Positions 1 to 8,466 of a stretch of 64,000 bases of DNA are shown piece after piece. Both the position numbers and the translations under genes were made by a program. This DNA is from Sulfobacillus harzensis. GTDB taxonomy: Bacteria; Bacillota; Sulfobacillia; Sulfobacillales; Sulfobacillaceae. The stretch is from positions 56,409 through 120,408 of the forward strand of contig NZ_JABBVZ010000001.1 of NCBI RefSeq assembly GCF_012933365.1, read 5' to 3'. How positions within the stretch are numbered: the first letter of the stretch is position 1; every line of letters starts with the position of its first letter. The notes below the pieces were generated by a model. It was not told where the DNA came from and ran no database searches. It saw nothing but the letters and a program-made list of their open reading frames with translations.

Positions 1-1
1 T

Positions 2-202
2 GTGCGCGGCCGCCACATAGGCCGGGTGATGCCCATCATTATCGAGGAGACGGGGACGACGGTCAGCGTGGGACGGGGACCGACTGACGCGCCCGGAATT
101 GACGGAGTAACGTACGTACGCGGTCAGTTTCCCGTAGGAACTGTGGTGCCGGCGCGCATTAGTGGAGTAAAGGAGTATGATCTCGTGGCGGAACCGGTGT
201 GA
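2..202 (+). CDS. rimO: Ribosomal protein S12 methylthiotransferase RimO, C-terminal fragment
   Basis: Only the last ~66 codons are in the window; the gene continues upstream of base 1, so the GTG at position 2 is probably not its start. The fragment matches the C-terminal TRAM (RNA-binding) domain of RimO, a radical-SAM enzyme that methylthiolates an Asp of ribosomal protein S12. Recognisable pieces are GRxxxIIIEE, VGRGPTDAPGIDGVTYV and the terminal EYDLVAEPV, the usual RimO ending. The radical-SAM and Fe-S parts are not visible. The TGA stop at 200-202 overlaps the GTG start of pgsA (199-201), so the two are translationally coupled; a rimO-pgsA order is common in Bacillota. MiaB-type enzymes share the TRAM domain, but the DAPxIDG motif favours RimO. 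Confidence 0.8.
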   Translation: MRGRHIGRVMPIIIEETGTTVSVGRGPTDAPGIDGVTYVRGQFPVGTVVPARISGVKEYDLVAEPV

Positions 203-714
203 TTAAGCTCGCCGACTGGTTTACGTTGTCACGCGTGATCTTTACGCCCCTGGTAGCAGTGATGTGGGCACTGCCGGCCCTGGTGTGGCATTGGTGGGGG
301 CTGGGACTTTTTGTGGTTGCCGGCCTTACGGATTTTGCCGACGGCCGCATTGCCCGCGCCCGGAATGAGACAGGAAAATTTGGAAGCTACGTTGACCCGC
401 TAGCCGACAAGATTTTGGTGTTGGGTACGGCGGCCGTTCTGATTTCGGACCACCGCTTGAGCGTGTGGTGGTTTTTTATCGTATTGATGCGAGAACTCGC
501 TGTCACCACTTTGCGCTCGGTATTAAAACCGGGGGCTTCCATGCCTGCCAGCCGGCTGGCCAAATGGAAGACCATAACGCAGCTTTTCGCCATTGGAGCG
601 TCCAGCGTTTTGACGGGCCCTATCCCCGAGGTGCTGGTGGTGCTCTCCGGCATTTTGACCGTGGTGACAGGATACGAATATATTCGAGGTTATTGGCCCA
701 GCATTGAAATTTAA
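199..714 (+). CDS. pgsA: CDP-diacylglycerol--glycerol-3-phosphate 3-phosphatidyltransferase
   Basis: This 171-residue integral membrane enzyme makes phosphatidylglycerophosphate from CDP-diacylglycerol and glycerol 3-phosphate, the committed step to phosphatidylglycerol and cardiolipin. It carries the complete CDP-alcohol phosphotransferase signature D-x2-DG-x2-AR-x8-G-x3-D-x3-D: D45, D48-G49, A52-R53, G62, D66 and D70. Hydrophobic stretches at about 10-45, 75-95 and 130-160 fit several membrane helices. The length is slightly below the usual 180-190. The GTG start overlaps the rimO stop. A terminator-like hairpin follows at 748-770. Family assignment is secure; the exact alcohol substrate is inferred from the rimO-pgsA-...-cinA-recA context. 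Confidence 0.9.
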   Translation: MIKLADWFTLSRVIFTPLVAVMWALPALVWHWWGLGLFVVAGLTDFADGRIARARNETGKFGSYVDPLADKILVLGTAAVLISDHRLSVWWFFIVLMRELAVTTLRSVLKPGASMPASRLAKWKTITQLFAIGASSVLTGPIPEVLVVLSGILTVVTGYEYIRGYWPSIEI

Positions 715-747
715 CGTTCCGATTATTGCCAAAGAAGACAACCATTG

Positions 748-770
748 ACGCGGCGGAAGCCGCGTTCTTT
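748..770 (+). terminator. Rho-independent terminator after pgsA
   Basis: A perfect 7-bp stem (ACGCGGC at 748-754, GCCGCGT at 759-765) with a GGAA loop is followed by TCTTT. It would end the rimO-pgsA transcript. Confidence 0.65.
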
Positions 771-771
771 A

Positions 772-780
772 TGTTATACT
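772..780 (+). promoter_or_regulatory. Candidate extended -10 promoter element for 823-1344
   Basis: TGT followed by TATACT (775-780) resembles an extended -10 element, 43 nt upstream of the ATG at 823. A TTGACG lies at 745-750, but its spacing (24 bp) is too long for a normal -35, so recognition would rely on the extended -10. Confidence 0.35.
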
Positions 781-822
781 GCCGAACGATTGGTCAGCGT
801 ATGCATCCAAAGGAGGCGCCTT

Positions 823-1344
823 ATGCAGGTTTCCGCTAAACAATTTTTTACAGCTCTCATTACGATGATTTGTACCCTGGGCGTCCTCTTCGGGGCTCAA
901 CGGCTGTATCAAAAGACGATCGTGCAGTCGCCTCTGGTTGCCACCCTCGGCTCCATTGGCGGGGTGCGCTCGGCTCAGATGAAAAATGGCACCGTCACCG
1001 TCAAGGTGAAACCCGGGGCCGATCTCATGAGCGTGTACCGTGCGGTCTACGAGGCTGCTGATGCGCGGCTTGGGCATCCTCCGACGGCGATTGTGTTTGC
1101 GAGTCATGCCAATTCCCGCCTCAATGCGGTGTCAGAGAGCGCCTCGTTTATGGTCGCGCAGGGGGAAGCCACCGGGCAGTACATTGCTATGGAAAGCAAC
1201 ATCCAGAAATTAGCCGCGTCGCATGGCGCCACGGCTCGGGTGGAGCTTGGGACCCATCATTTGTATTTAACCTTTAGGCAAGGGAGCTCGGTGTTGTACC
1301 AGGTGGTGCCGGTAACGATTGGAGGGACAAGCCATGCGTCTTAG
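823..1344 (+). CDS. Membrane-anchored protein of unknown function
   Basis: This 173-residue protein starts at ATG 823, preceded by AAAGGAGGC (808-816); longer versions back to 745 lack a ribosome-binding site. Residues ~7-25 form one N-terminal membrane segment or uncleaved signal anchor. The rest is a soluble, presumably extracytoplasmic region with no cysteines, no recognisable catalytic motif and alternating beta-strand-like hydrophobics. I do not recognise the family. The stop at 1342-1344 overlaps the start of the FtsH-like gene at 1334, so the two are co-translated; it might be a partner or substrate adaptor of that protease, but this is only neighbourhood inference. Confidence 0.7.
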   Translation: MQVSAKQFFTALITMICTLGVLFGAQRLYQKTIVQSPLVATLGSIGGVRSAQMKNGTVTVKVKPGADLMSVYRAVYEAADARLGHPPTAIVFASHANSRLNAVSESASFMVAQGEATGQYIAMESNIQKLAASHGATARVELGTHHLYLTFRQGSSVLYQVVPVTIGGTSHAS

Positions 1345-2803
1345 AGAAATGGCCATCGGGGCCGCCGTTGCCCTCGTCGTCTTCTTGGGCGTGAACGGTG
1401 TCGACGTGTGGCCGCTGGTGCTGCTCGCCGCGCTGGTCGGGGTGGTGTTTGCCACCGGACTCCGCCATCGCCTAAACCTTGGCCAAAGCCGCAAAGTCGA
1501 AGTGGGGACGCGGTCGGTGGTGTCGTTCCAGGACATTGGGGGCCAGAACACGGCCAAGAATGAGTTAATGGAGGCCTTGGAATTTGTTTTGCGGCCCGCT
1601 GACATGGAACGATTGGGCATCCGTCCATTGAAGGGGATTCTATTAACCGGTCCTCCGGGAACTGGGAAGACGCTTTTGGCTAAAGCGGCAGCCAACTATA
1701 CCGACTCCATCTTTATGGCGGCATCGGGTTCGGAGTTTGTGGAGATGTATGCCGGCGTGGGAGCTCAGCGTGTGCGCCAATTGTTCCGTGACGCCCGACA
1801 AGTGGCGCGTAAGGAGAATCTCTCCTCGGCGATTATCTTTATTGACGAGATTGAAGTGATGGCGGGTCGCCGGGGTCAGCACCAAAGTCACCTGGAGTAC
1901 GACCAGACACTCAATCAGCTGTTGGTGGAGATGGACGGCATGAGCACTACCGAAGATGTTCGTATTTTGGTGATGGCCGCCACCAACCGCGCCGATTTGA
2001 TTGACCCGGCCCTTCTTCGTCCGGGACGCTTCGACCGGACGGTACGGGTGGATTTGCCTGACCGTCAAGGTCGGGAGGCCATTTTGATGTTGCATACGCG
2101 CAACAAGCCGCTGGCGGCGGGGGTGGATCTCGGTCAGATCGCGCTAGAAACCTTTGGATTTTCCGGGGCACATCTTGAGAGCGTGTGCAACGAAGCGGCG
2201 ATTTTAGCACTTCGCGAAGAAGCTGAGGCTGTCACCCATCAACACTTTAAGGCGGCCATTGACAAAGTGCTCTTAGGCGAAAAGCTGGATCGCCATCTTG
2301 ACCGGCAAGAGCTCTATCGCGTCGCGATTCATGAGGGGGGCCACGCCATCGTCGGGGAATTGGTCAACCCCGGATCGGTGGCTTCCATTACCATTGCCCC
2401 GCGCGGGATGGCTTTAGGTTTTGTGCGCCAGGCGCCCGATGACGACCGCCTCTTGCAAACGGTCTCGGAACTAAAAAAGGACATCGCGGTGTGTCTCGCT
2501 GGGTCCACCGCCGAGCGGCTCCTCTTAGGCGAGCAAAGTACGGGGGCGGCCAACGACTTTGAGAAGGCCTGGGATATCGCCCGTCGCATGGTGACTGCGG
2601 GATTGTCCTCCCTGGGTGTGGTGCACGAAGAGGCTCTATCGCCGGAGGCGCTGTATCAGACGGTGCAGGAGATTATCCGGGACAGCCAGGAAGAGGTTGA
2701 TCACCTGATTTCGAGTCAGGAAGAAGCCATTCGTCGGCTGGCCGACCTGTTGATGGAGAATGAAACCCTTCCCGGCGAGCGCGTTCGGGAATTGGTGGCC
2801 TAA
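1334..2803 (+). CDS. FtsH-type AAA+ zinc metalloprotease (M41), short form
   Basis: This 489-residue membrane-bound ATP-dependent protease starts at ATG 1334, 7 nt after GGAGGG; an in-frame TTG at 1319 is less likely. Two hydrophobic segments (~6-20 and 26-42) are separated by only a few residues, so the ~70-100 residue extracytoplasmic domain of classical FtsH is missing. The AAA module has Walker A GPPGTGKT (106-113), Walker B IIFIDEIE and a second-region-of-homology arginine cluster in LLRPGRFDR. The M41 domain has the zinc motif HEGGH (333-337) and the third-ligand region STGAANDFEKAWD with D408. Typical FtsH is 600-650 residues, so this is a compact paralogue rather than the main housekeeping copy, which would lie elsewhere. 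A hairpin terminator follows. Confidence 0.88.
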   Translation: MRLREMAIGAAVALVVFLGVNGVDVWPLVLLAALVGVVFATGLRHRLNLGQSRKVEVGTRSVVSFQDIGGQNTAKNELMEALEFVLRPADMERLGIRPLKGILLTGPPGTGKTLLAKAAANYTDSIFMAASGSEFVEMYAGVGAQRVRQLFRDARQVARKENLSSAIIFIDEIEVMAGRRGQHQSHLEYDQTLNQLLVEMDGMSTTEDVRILVMAATNRADLIDPALLRPGRFDRTVRVDLPDRQGREAILMLHTRNKPLAAGVDLGQIALETFGFSGAHLESVCNEAAILALREEAEAVTHQHFKAAIDKVLLGEKLDRHLDRQELYRVAIHEGGHAIVGELVNPGSVASITIAPRGMALGFVRQAPDDDRLLQTVSELKKDIAVCLAGSTAERLLLGEQSTGAANDFEKAWDIARRMVTAGLSSLGVVHEEALSPEALYQTVQEIIRDSQEEVDHLISSQEEAIRRLADLLMENETLPGERVRELVA

Positions 2804-2811
2804 CCGCAACG

Positions 2812-2840
2812 GCTGCTCTCGGAAAACCTCCGAGAGCAGC
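2812..2840. terminator. Bidirectional hairpin between convergent genes
   Basis: A perfect 11-bp stem (GCTGCTCTCGG 2812-2822; CCGAGAGCAGC 2830-2840) with a 7-nt loop lies between the FtsH-like stop and the end of the opposing GNAT gene. There is no strong T-tract on either side, so its efficiency is uncertain. Confidence 0.6.
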
Positions 2841-2844
2841 TGTA

Positions 2845-3543
2845 TCAATTGGCGAAGAGATAGGCGGGGGAGGGATGCCGGCTAAAGCCGACGACATGGT
2901 AGCCGGCCGCCAACGCATCGCAAAATTGGGAACGCACGGCCCGTTGCCAGCGGGCGGCTTGACCGGGATCTTGGACCTTCAACTGGCCTATGTCGGCCGG
3001 TATATAAATTTTGAAGCAGACCCGGGGAGGATATGGACGGGCCATGGGGGCGGGGACAGACCATTCCGCCAGCAGCCGATCGGTTGCCAAGCCCCGGTTG
3101 ATGACGCTGGACAGGTTTCCGTAATAATCAGGATGATATGCCTGAATGTTGACGCCCAGAATTCCGACGTTAAAGTGGGCATTAAGCGCCCGCAGCGGGT
3201 CGAAGGTCCAACGAATGCGCCGGTAGCCGGCCCGTTCCGCCCAGCGATTTTGGTGATATTTCAACAGTCGGCCTATGCCCTGGTGTTGCCAGGGCGGCAG
3301 AACGCCGGCTTGGTGGGAGTAGAGATAGGGCCCTTCTTCATCATATCCGCCGATCGAGGCGGTGAAGCCCAGCCATTCGTCTGGCGCCTCTTCGCGATAG
3401 GCAATGGAGATCTCGCCGCCCAATGCCACCATCACGCGCAGCATCGAGGTGGGAACGGGATCGTCATTACCCCAGATTGCGCGCTCCAGATGGGGAAGAC
3501 GGTTTAATTCGGCGGGCTCGGTCAGTGTGCGAATTTTTATCAA
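2845..3543 (-). CDS. GNAT-family N-acetyltransferase-like protein
   Basis: This 232-residue protein probably starts at TTG 3543 (MIKIRTLTEP), 8 nt after AAGGAGG; upstream starts to 3600 would run through that ribosome-binding site. The middle contains a GNAT acetyl-CoA-binding segment: beta-strand YLYSHQAGVLP, then QHQGIGRLLKYHQNRWA (Q/R-x-x-G-x-G/A pyrophosphate loop), followed by a typical strand-helix, FDPLRALNAHFNV. It resembles the group often annotated as predicted GNAT superfamily acetyltransferase (COG3375 type). The acceptor substrate is unknown. It stands alone on the minus strand between the FtsH-like gene and cinA and shares an upstream region with cinA. Confidence 0.7.
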   Translation of the reverse strand: MIKIRTLTEPAELNRLPHLERAIWGNDDPVPTSMLRVMVALGGEISIAYREEAPDEWLGFTASIGGYDEEGPYLYSHQAGVLPPWQHQGIGRLLKYHQNRWAERAGYRRIRWTFDPLRALNAHFNVGILGVNIQAYHPDYYGNLSSVINRGLATDRLLAEWSVPAPMARPYPPRVCFKIYIPADIGQLKVQDPGQAARWQRAVRSQFCDALAAGYHVVGFSRHPSPAYLFAN

Positions 3544-3645
3544 CGCGTGCACCTCCTTCACCCTGTTCACGGTATGTGGGGGCACACAATGAGGGTCCAC
3601 CCTGGGGGCACCAATTACTTAAGGGGACGCGCCCATCAGCGCGGC

Positions 3646-3674
3646 TTGCAGATTTCCAGTTTTTCGGTTAACAT
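3646..3674 (+). promoter_or_regulatory. Candidate sigma-A promoter for cinA
   Basis: TTGCAG (3646-3651) and TAACAT (3669-3674) are separated by 17 bp, each matching 4 of 6 consensus bases. They lie 34 nt before the cinA ATG, in the divergent gap between the GNAT gene and cinA. Confidence 0.4.
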
Positions 3675-3707
3675 AACTTGTTATCGCACCCCGGAACAGG
3701 TGATGAA

Positions 3708-4967
3708 ATGCTCGAAAGCGCACAAATCATCGCAGTCGGCGATGAGGTGTTGGCTGGCGAGACAGTCAATACCAACGGCGCATGGATGGCCCAGTTTTTG
3801 ATGACCTTTGGGATTCGCCCGTCCCTTCAATATATTGTCCCGGACAGTCTGGACGCCATCGAAGCCGCGGTTCGGCGCGGATTGGTGGAGGCCGATTTGG
3901 TGATTACGATTGGCGGTCTCGGACCGACCGCTGACGATCGGACCGTTGAGGCTTGCGGGCGGGCCTTGTGTCGGCCCCTGACGGTGGATGAGGTGTTGTT
4001 GGAGCGCATCCGCTCCCGCCACAGCCACACTGCCGGATGGGAAGCGTCCGCACGTCGGCAGGCACGGGTGCTTGAGGGGGCGCTCCTATGGCCCAATCCC
4101 CGCGGTCAGGCTCCCGGTCAAGCGGTGGCCGAGGGAAGCGGCTGGGTCATTTTATTGCCCGGGCCACCACGGGAGATGCAAGCCATTGCGGAAACTCATA
4201 TGGGTCCGTGGCTTCGTGAACGCAGTGGGGGGACAATTCACCGCGACGCCTACACAGTGTTTGACCTGGGGGAGTCGGCGGTGGCGACGCATTTAGGGCC
4301 GCTCTTGTCTGGACACCATCCGAAAACCGGCATCTACGCGCAACCGGGACGAGTGGATGTCCGCATCGATACCGACGACAGCGCCATGGGGCGGGTGCTT
4401 CGGGAGCGAAGCCGCGCATGGGTAATGACCCAGATTCCGGCGCCGGTCTATGAGTTGGCGGGGCAATCACGTGAGGCCTACCTAATTGAGTGGCTGGCGG
4501 AGCACGCCATGACCATCGCAGCCATGGAGTCGCTGACGGGAGGGGAAATACTCGCCTCGTTAATTAGCATTCCGGGCGCGTCGCGTGCCGTGGTTGGGGG
4601 CGTCGTGGCCTATACGGATGCGGTGAAAGCGCAATTTGGGGTCTCCCAAGCGATTCTATCCAACCAAGGAGCGGTCAGTGCGGCCTGCGCCGAAGCCATG
4701 GCCATCGCGATTCGGGAGCGTCTGGGTGTGGACGTGGGCATCAGCTCCACCGGCTATGCCGGTCCCGATGGGGGAGATGAAGAGAATCCGGTTGGCACTT
4801 TTTATGTGGCGGCGGCCGGGCCCCACGGCACGGTCGTGCGGCGGCGGCATACCCCCCTTGACCGCCAGGCGGTTCGGCGCGTGGCTGCCCATACCGCCTT
4901 GTCCGCCGTATGGGAACTTTTGAAGTTGCCCACGCTATGGCAAAGTCCCCGCGACAGTCAGGATTAA
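3708..4967 (+). CDS. cinA: CinA: competence/damage-inducible protein, NMN deamidase domain
   Basis: This 419-residue protein starts at ATG 3708 (MLESAQIIAVGDEVLAG); an in-frame TTG at 3678 adds ten unconserved residues. The N-terminal half is a MoaB/Mog-like domain with GGLGPTADDRT at 69-79, which in the CinA family acts as an ADP-ribose pyrophosphatase module. The C-terminal PncC domain (~255-415) shows AMESLTGGE, GGVVAYTDAVK and STGYAGPDGG, the signature of nicotinamide mononucleotide deamidase in pyridine nucleotide salvage. The family usually has AESCTGG; here Cys is replaced by Leu (ESLTGG). The location just before a helicase and recA is the typical Bacillota cinA-recA neighbourhood, and the length is normal. 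Confidence 0.92.
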   Translation: MLESAQIIAVGDEVLAGETVNTNGAWMAQFLMTFGIRPSLQYIVPDSLDAIEAAVRRGLVEADLVITIGGLGPTADDRTVEACGRALCRPLTVDEVLLERIRSRHSHTAGWEASARRQARVLEGALLWPNPRGQAPGQAVAEGSGWVILLPGPPREMQAIAETHMGPWLRERSGGTIHRDAYTVFDLGESAVATHLGPLLSGHHPKTGIYAQPGRVDVRIDTDDSAMGRVLRERSRAWVMTQIPAPVYELAGQSREAYLIEWLAEHAMTIAAMESLTGGEILASLISIPGASRAVVGGVVAYTDAVKAQFGVSQAILSNQGAVSAACAEAMAIAIRERLGVDVGISSTGYAGPDGGDEENPVGTFYVAAAGPHGTVVRRRHTPLDRQAVRRVAAHTALSAVWELLKLPTLWQSPRDSQD

Positions 4968-4994
4968 CGAAAAATACTTTTTGAGGAGTTACCT

Positions 4995-6578
4995 ATGACC
5001 GAGAACGAAACGATGACCACCTTTGAGAGCATGGGCCTTTCGCCCGCCATTCTAAAGGCCTTGCAGAGTATGGGTTTTGAGGAGCCCTCGCCTATCCAAA
5101 AGCGCACCATTCCATTGATTTTGGAGGGCCGCGACTTAATCGGCCAGGCACAGACAGGAACCGGAAAAACGGCCGCCTTTGGTGTGCCCATTGTGGAACG
5201 GTTGGATCATCGCTCGCGGCGGGTTCAGGCGCTGGTCTTGGCGCCGACTCGTGAATTGGCGATTCAGGTCTCAGAAGAGATTACCAAAATTGGGAAGTTT
5301 GCGGGTGTTAAGGTGGTGCCCATCTATGGAGGCCAGTCCTATGACCGGCAAATTCGCGCCCTCGAGCACGGCGCCCAGGTGGTAATTGGCACACCGGGCC
5401 GCGTGATGGACCACATCCGCCGCGGCACCCTAAAATTGGATCACGTCAAAATGATGGTGCTGGACGAAGCCGATGAGATGCTCGATATGGGCTTTATTGA
5501 GGATGTGGAGTTTATCCTTCAGAATGTTCCTGAAGAGCGGCAAACCATGCTGTTTTCCGCCACGGTGCCGGATCCCATCGCCAAACTGTCGCGCCGCTAC
5601 CTCACCGATCCGATCCACGTGAACATCAGCCCGGAGCGGCTGACGGTGCCCTTGATTGACCAGGTCTATTATGAAGTGCGGGAATATGAGAAATTGGACG
5701 CCTTAACACGCATCCTGGACATGGAAGGCGCCGATCGGACGATTATTTTTTGCCGGACCAAAAAGCGCGTGGATGAACTCACGGAAGGACTGCAAGCTCG
5801 CGGCTATACGGCTGAGGCTATTCACGGCGACCTTAACCAGGTACAGCGCAACCGCGTGATGAAGCGCTTCAAAGACGGCGGCAGCGAGATCCTGGTGGCA
5901 ACTGACGTGGCCGCGCGAGGGCTCGACATTGAACATGTGAGTCACGTGATTAACTACGACCTGCCTCAAGATACGGAAAGCTATGTGCACCGAATTGGCC
6001 GGACCGGCCGAGCGGGACGCACGGGGACGGCCATTTCCCTCATTCATCCTAAGGAATTTCGCCAGCTTCGGCAGATGGAGCGAGTGTTGCACACGCGGCT
6101 TCAGCGACGCCCGTTGCCGACCATGGCTGATGTTGCCGAAAAGCAGCGCGAGGCGCTTAAGGAGCGGCTGGCGGACGAGATTCAGCGTGGGGTGCTGCCT
6201 GCCTATCAGGAGTTGGTGATGCAGTTGGCTGAGGAATATGATTCCGTGGATATTGCCGCTGCGGCTATTCGCCTGATGGTTGACAAGGGGCGGGACACGG
6301 CGCAAGATACCGAGTTTGGCGAAACTGGGGCTGAGCCCGGTATGGTGCGGATGTTTTTGAATTTGGGACGGATGGACCGCGTCACGCCCGCCGATATTGT
6401 TCGCGGACTGGCGGAAGGTGCGGGCATTCAAGGGAGTGTCATCGGTCTTATCGACATTTACGACCGCTTCACTTTTGTCGAAATGCCGAAGGACGCGGTG
6501 AAGAAAGTCTTGCAAAATGTCGGATCGATTGTTATTCGAGGAAAAAGCGTCAATTTGGAGCCGGCGCGCCCGCGCTAG
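4995..6578 (+). CDS. DEAD-box ATP-dependent RNA helicase (CshA/DeaD type)
   Basis: This 527-residue helicase starts at ATG 4995 behind GAGGAG. It unwinds RNA in ribosome assembly, mRNA decay or cold adaptation. All core motifs are present: Q-motif with SPIQKRTIP (~32-40), Walker A AQTGTGKT (52-59), DEAD (157-160), SAT (188-190) and HRIGRTGRAGR near 330. The C-terminus (~440-527) folds like the DbpA/CsdA RNA-binding domain (FLNLGRMDRVTPADIV..., FTFVEMP), which places it with CshA/DeaD rather than a minimal helicase. It follows cinA by 27 nt and precedes recA by 60 nt, so it may be part of that transcript. The gene symbol is left open because CshA and CshB/DbpA types cannot be told apart safely. 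Confidence 0.9.
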   Translation: MTENETMTTFESMGLSPAILKALQSMGFEEPSPIQKRTIPLILEGRDLIGQAQTGTGKTAAFGVPIVERLDHRSRRVQALVLAPTRELAIQVSEEITKIGKFAGVKVVPIYGGQSYDRQIRALEHGAQVVIGTPGRVMDHIRRGTLKLDHVKMMVLDEADEMLDMGFIEDVEFILQNVPEERQTMLFSATVPDPIAKLSRRYLTDPIHVNISPERLTVPLIDQVYYEVREYEKLDALTRILDMEGADRTIIFCRTKKRVDELTEGLQARGYTAEAIHGDLNQVQRNRVMKRFKDGGSEILVATDVAARGLDIEHVSHVINYDLPQDTESYVHRIGRTGRAGRTGTAISLIHPKEFRQLRQMERVLHTRLQRRPLPTMADVAEKQREALKERLADEIQRGVLPAYQELVMQLAEEYDSVDIAAAAIRLMVDKGRDTAQDTEFGETGAEPGMVRMFLNLGRMDRVTPADIVRGLAEGAGIQGSVIGLIDIYDRFTFVEMPKDAVKKVLQNVGSIVIRGKSVNLEPARPR

Positions 6579-6638
6579 CAGGAGTTCCGCCCTCAAAGGC
6601 GAATTTTCTGCCCAGAGGTGAGATGGGGGAGGATAACA

Positions 6639-7667
6639 ATGGGGATGGATCGGGATAAGGCGCTGGACCTAGCACTAGCGCAAATTGAAAAACAGTTTGG
6701 CAAGGGCTCGATTATGCGCTTAGGGCAAGAATCGACACGGACCGCTATTGAAGTCATTTCCACGGGATGTTTGACCCTGGACTTGGCCATGGGAGTGGGC
6801 GGCCTGCCGCGCGGCCGCGTCGTGGAGATTTATGGTCAGGAGTCCTCGGGGAAGACCACCGTGGCCCTGCATGCCATCGCCGAAGCGCAACGGGCGGGCG
6901 GGGTGGCGGCCTTTATCGACGTGGAGCATGCGTTGGACCCGCTGTACGCCTCACGGTTGGGCGTAAACCTCGACAACTTGCTGATTTCGCAACCGGACAC
7001 GGGCGAGCAGGCGTTAGAAATTGCGGAAGCGCTGGTACGGTCGGGTGCAGTTGACATCATTGTCGTGGACTCGGTCGCGGCGCTGGTGCCTCGGGCGGAA
7101 ATTGAGGGCGAGATGGGTGATGCCCATGTGGGACTACAGGCCCGGCTGATGTCGCAGGCACTCCGTAAGCTCACAGGGGCCATTTCCAAGTCGCGCTCGG
7201 TGGCGGTCTTCATCAACCAGTTGCGGGAGAAAGTCGGCATCATGTTCGGCAACCCGGAAACCACGCCCGGGGGGCGCGCTCTTAAATTTTACTCCTCCAT
7301 CCGTTTGGAGGTGCGGCGCATTGATTCGCTCAAGCAGGGCAACGAGGTGGTCGGAAACCGGACCCGCGTCAAAGTGGTGAAGAACAAGGTAGCCCCGCCC
7401 TTCAAACAGGCGGAGTTTGACATTCTCTATGGGGAAGGCATCTCGCGCGAAGGTTCCATTTTAGACTTGGCCGTGGAGTTCGGCCTGGTGCAAAAGAGCG
7501 GTGCTTGGTACGCCTATGGCGATACACGCCTGGGCCAAGGCCGGGAGAATACTCGCGACTACCTGAAGGCCAATCCGGATTTAGCGGAGGAATTGGACCG
7601 ACGCATCCGGCAGATGGTGCAAGGCAAGCCGGAATCCGCCCCCGAAGAGACTTTGGATGCCGAATGA
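6639..7667 (+). CDS. recA: Recombinase RecA
   Basis: This 342-residue RecA catalyses homologous strand exchange and activates LexA self-cleavage. The start ATG 6639 lies 6 nt after GGGGGAGGA; an ATG at 6645 is possible. Core features are all present: the N-terminal [12 protein letters not shown] helix, Walker [10 protein letters not shown] (66-74), Walker [13 protein letters not shown], loop L1 region [19 protein letters not shown], and loop L2 with [22 protein letters not shown]. The residue after the first Walker glycine is Gln, where RecA usually has Pro (GPESSGKTT). The C-terminal domain is short and acidic. Its stop overlaps the recX start by 11 nt. I saw no clear GAAC-N4-GTTC LexA box upstream. 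Confidence 0.97.
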   Translation: MGMDRDKALDLALAQIEKQFGKGSIMRLGQESTRTAIEVISTGCLTLDLAMGVGGLPRGRVVEIYGQESSGKTTVALHAIAEAQRAGGVAAFIDVEHALDPLYASRLGVNLDNLLISQPDTGEQALEIAEALVRSGAVDIIVVDSVAALVPRAEIEGEMGDAHVGLQARLMSQALRKLTGAISKSRSVAVFINQLREKVGIMFGNPETTPGGRALKFYSSIRLEVRRIDSLKQGNEVVGNRTRVKVVKNKVAPPFKQAEFDILYGEGISREGSILDLAVEFGLVQKSGAWYAYGDTRLGQGRENTRDYLKANPDLAEELDRRIRQMVQGKPESAPEETLDAE

Positions 7668-8121
7668 AGCCAAATCGCTTGCACTCCGCTGGCTGGCCCA
7701 GCGGAGTCTGAGCGTTCAAGAACTCATCACACGTTTGGAGTCTCGGGGAATTGATGCCGATGAGGCCCAAGCGGTGGCGGACGATCTTGCGCGGGTGGGA
7801 TTTCTGGACGACCAGAAGTTGGCTCAAGAGTTGGTGCGGCGGGCATTGGCGCGGCACGAGGGACCACGGCGCATCCTGCAGCGGCTTGTCGGCCGCGGGT
7901 TGGACCGTTCCCTGATTTCGGCGGTGATGAACGATCTATCCGCATCCCAGGACTGGCTCGCGATTGCCGAACCGATAGGACAGCGGTACGATAGGGATAA
8001 CCCTCGCGAGCGGGCGCGACTCATGCGCCGACTAGCCCGCGAAGGATTCCCTGCCGCGGTGATTCATCGCCTCGCCGGTCAGGAAGGGAGGGACGACACC
8101 GATGGCGTTGAAGATTATTGA
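7657..8121 (+). CDS. recX: Regulatory protein RecX
   Basis: This 154-residue all-helical protein inhibits or modulates RecA filaments. It starts at ATG 7657 inside the end of recA, so the two are translationally coupled. RecX three-helix repeats are visible in [19 protein letters not shown] (note the R-S-x-x-E-L segment), [17 protein letters not shown] and [20 protein letters not shown]. The length is typical for a compact RecX. The end overlaps the downstream ferredoxin gene by 20 nt. Confidence 0.9.
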   Translation: MPNEAKSLALRWLAQRSLSVQELITRLESRGIDADEAQAVADDLARVGFLDDQKLAQELVRRALARHEGPRRILQRLVGRGLDRSLISAVMNDLSASQDWLAIAEPIGQRYDRDNPRERARLMRRLAREGFPAAVIHRLAGQEGRDDTDGVEDY

Positions 8122-8392
8122 TGATTGTATCGCCTGCGGCGCATGTGAGCCAGAGTGCCCCAATAGCGCCATTTCTGAAGGACCCGACATCTATATCATT
8201 GATCCCAATCATTGTACCGAGTGTTACGGATTCTACGCCACCCAGCAATGTGCCGATGTCTGCCCGGTGGAATCCTGCGTGAAGGATGACCAATACGTGG
8301 AGGCGCCGGAGAATCTTCAGGAAAAATTTCACCACTTGTATCCGGGCCGCATACTGGAGAATACCGATAAATGGCATCCTCCGGCGATATGA
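8102..8392 (+). CDS. YfhL-like 2[4Fe-4S] ferredoxin
   Basis: This 96-residue soluble electron carrier has two 4Fe-4S motifs. The first is C9-x2-C12-x2-C15-x3-C19-P. The second is C38-x2-C41-x8-C50-x3-C54-P, with the longer insert typical of the YfhL/Allochromatium-type bacterial ferredoxins. ATG 8102 follows GGAAGGGAGGG and lies within the end of recX, implying co-transcription with recA-recX. The C-terminal 40 residues form a helical tail. Partner enzymes are not evident nearby. Confidence 0.88.
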   Translation: MALKIIDDCIACGACEPECPNSAISEGPDIYIIDPNHCTECYGFYATQQCADVCPVESCVKDDQYVEAPENLQEKFHHLYPGRILENTDKWHPPAI

Positions 8393-8466
8393 GATAACCC
8401 GCCTTCCGTAATGCGCGGCATAGGATATGAAGAGCCGCACGGAGCATTCAGAAAGGGGTGGCAGTG

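Noticed and set aside
745..780. TTGACG and TATACT as a full promoter
   Set aside because: The spacer is 24 bp, too long; the TTGACG also lies within the pgsA terminator. Only the extended -10 was kept.
5703..6596. A 297-codon minus-strand open frame opposite the helicase
   Set aside because: No ribosome-binding site or domain, and it lies entirely within the well-supported helicase gene.
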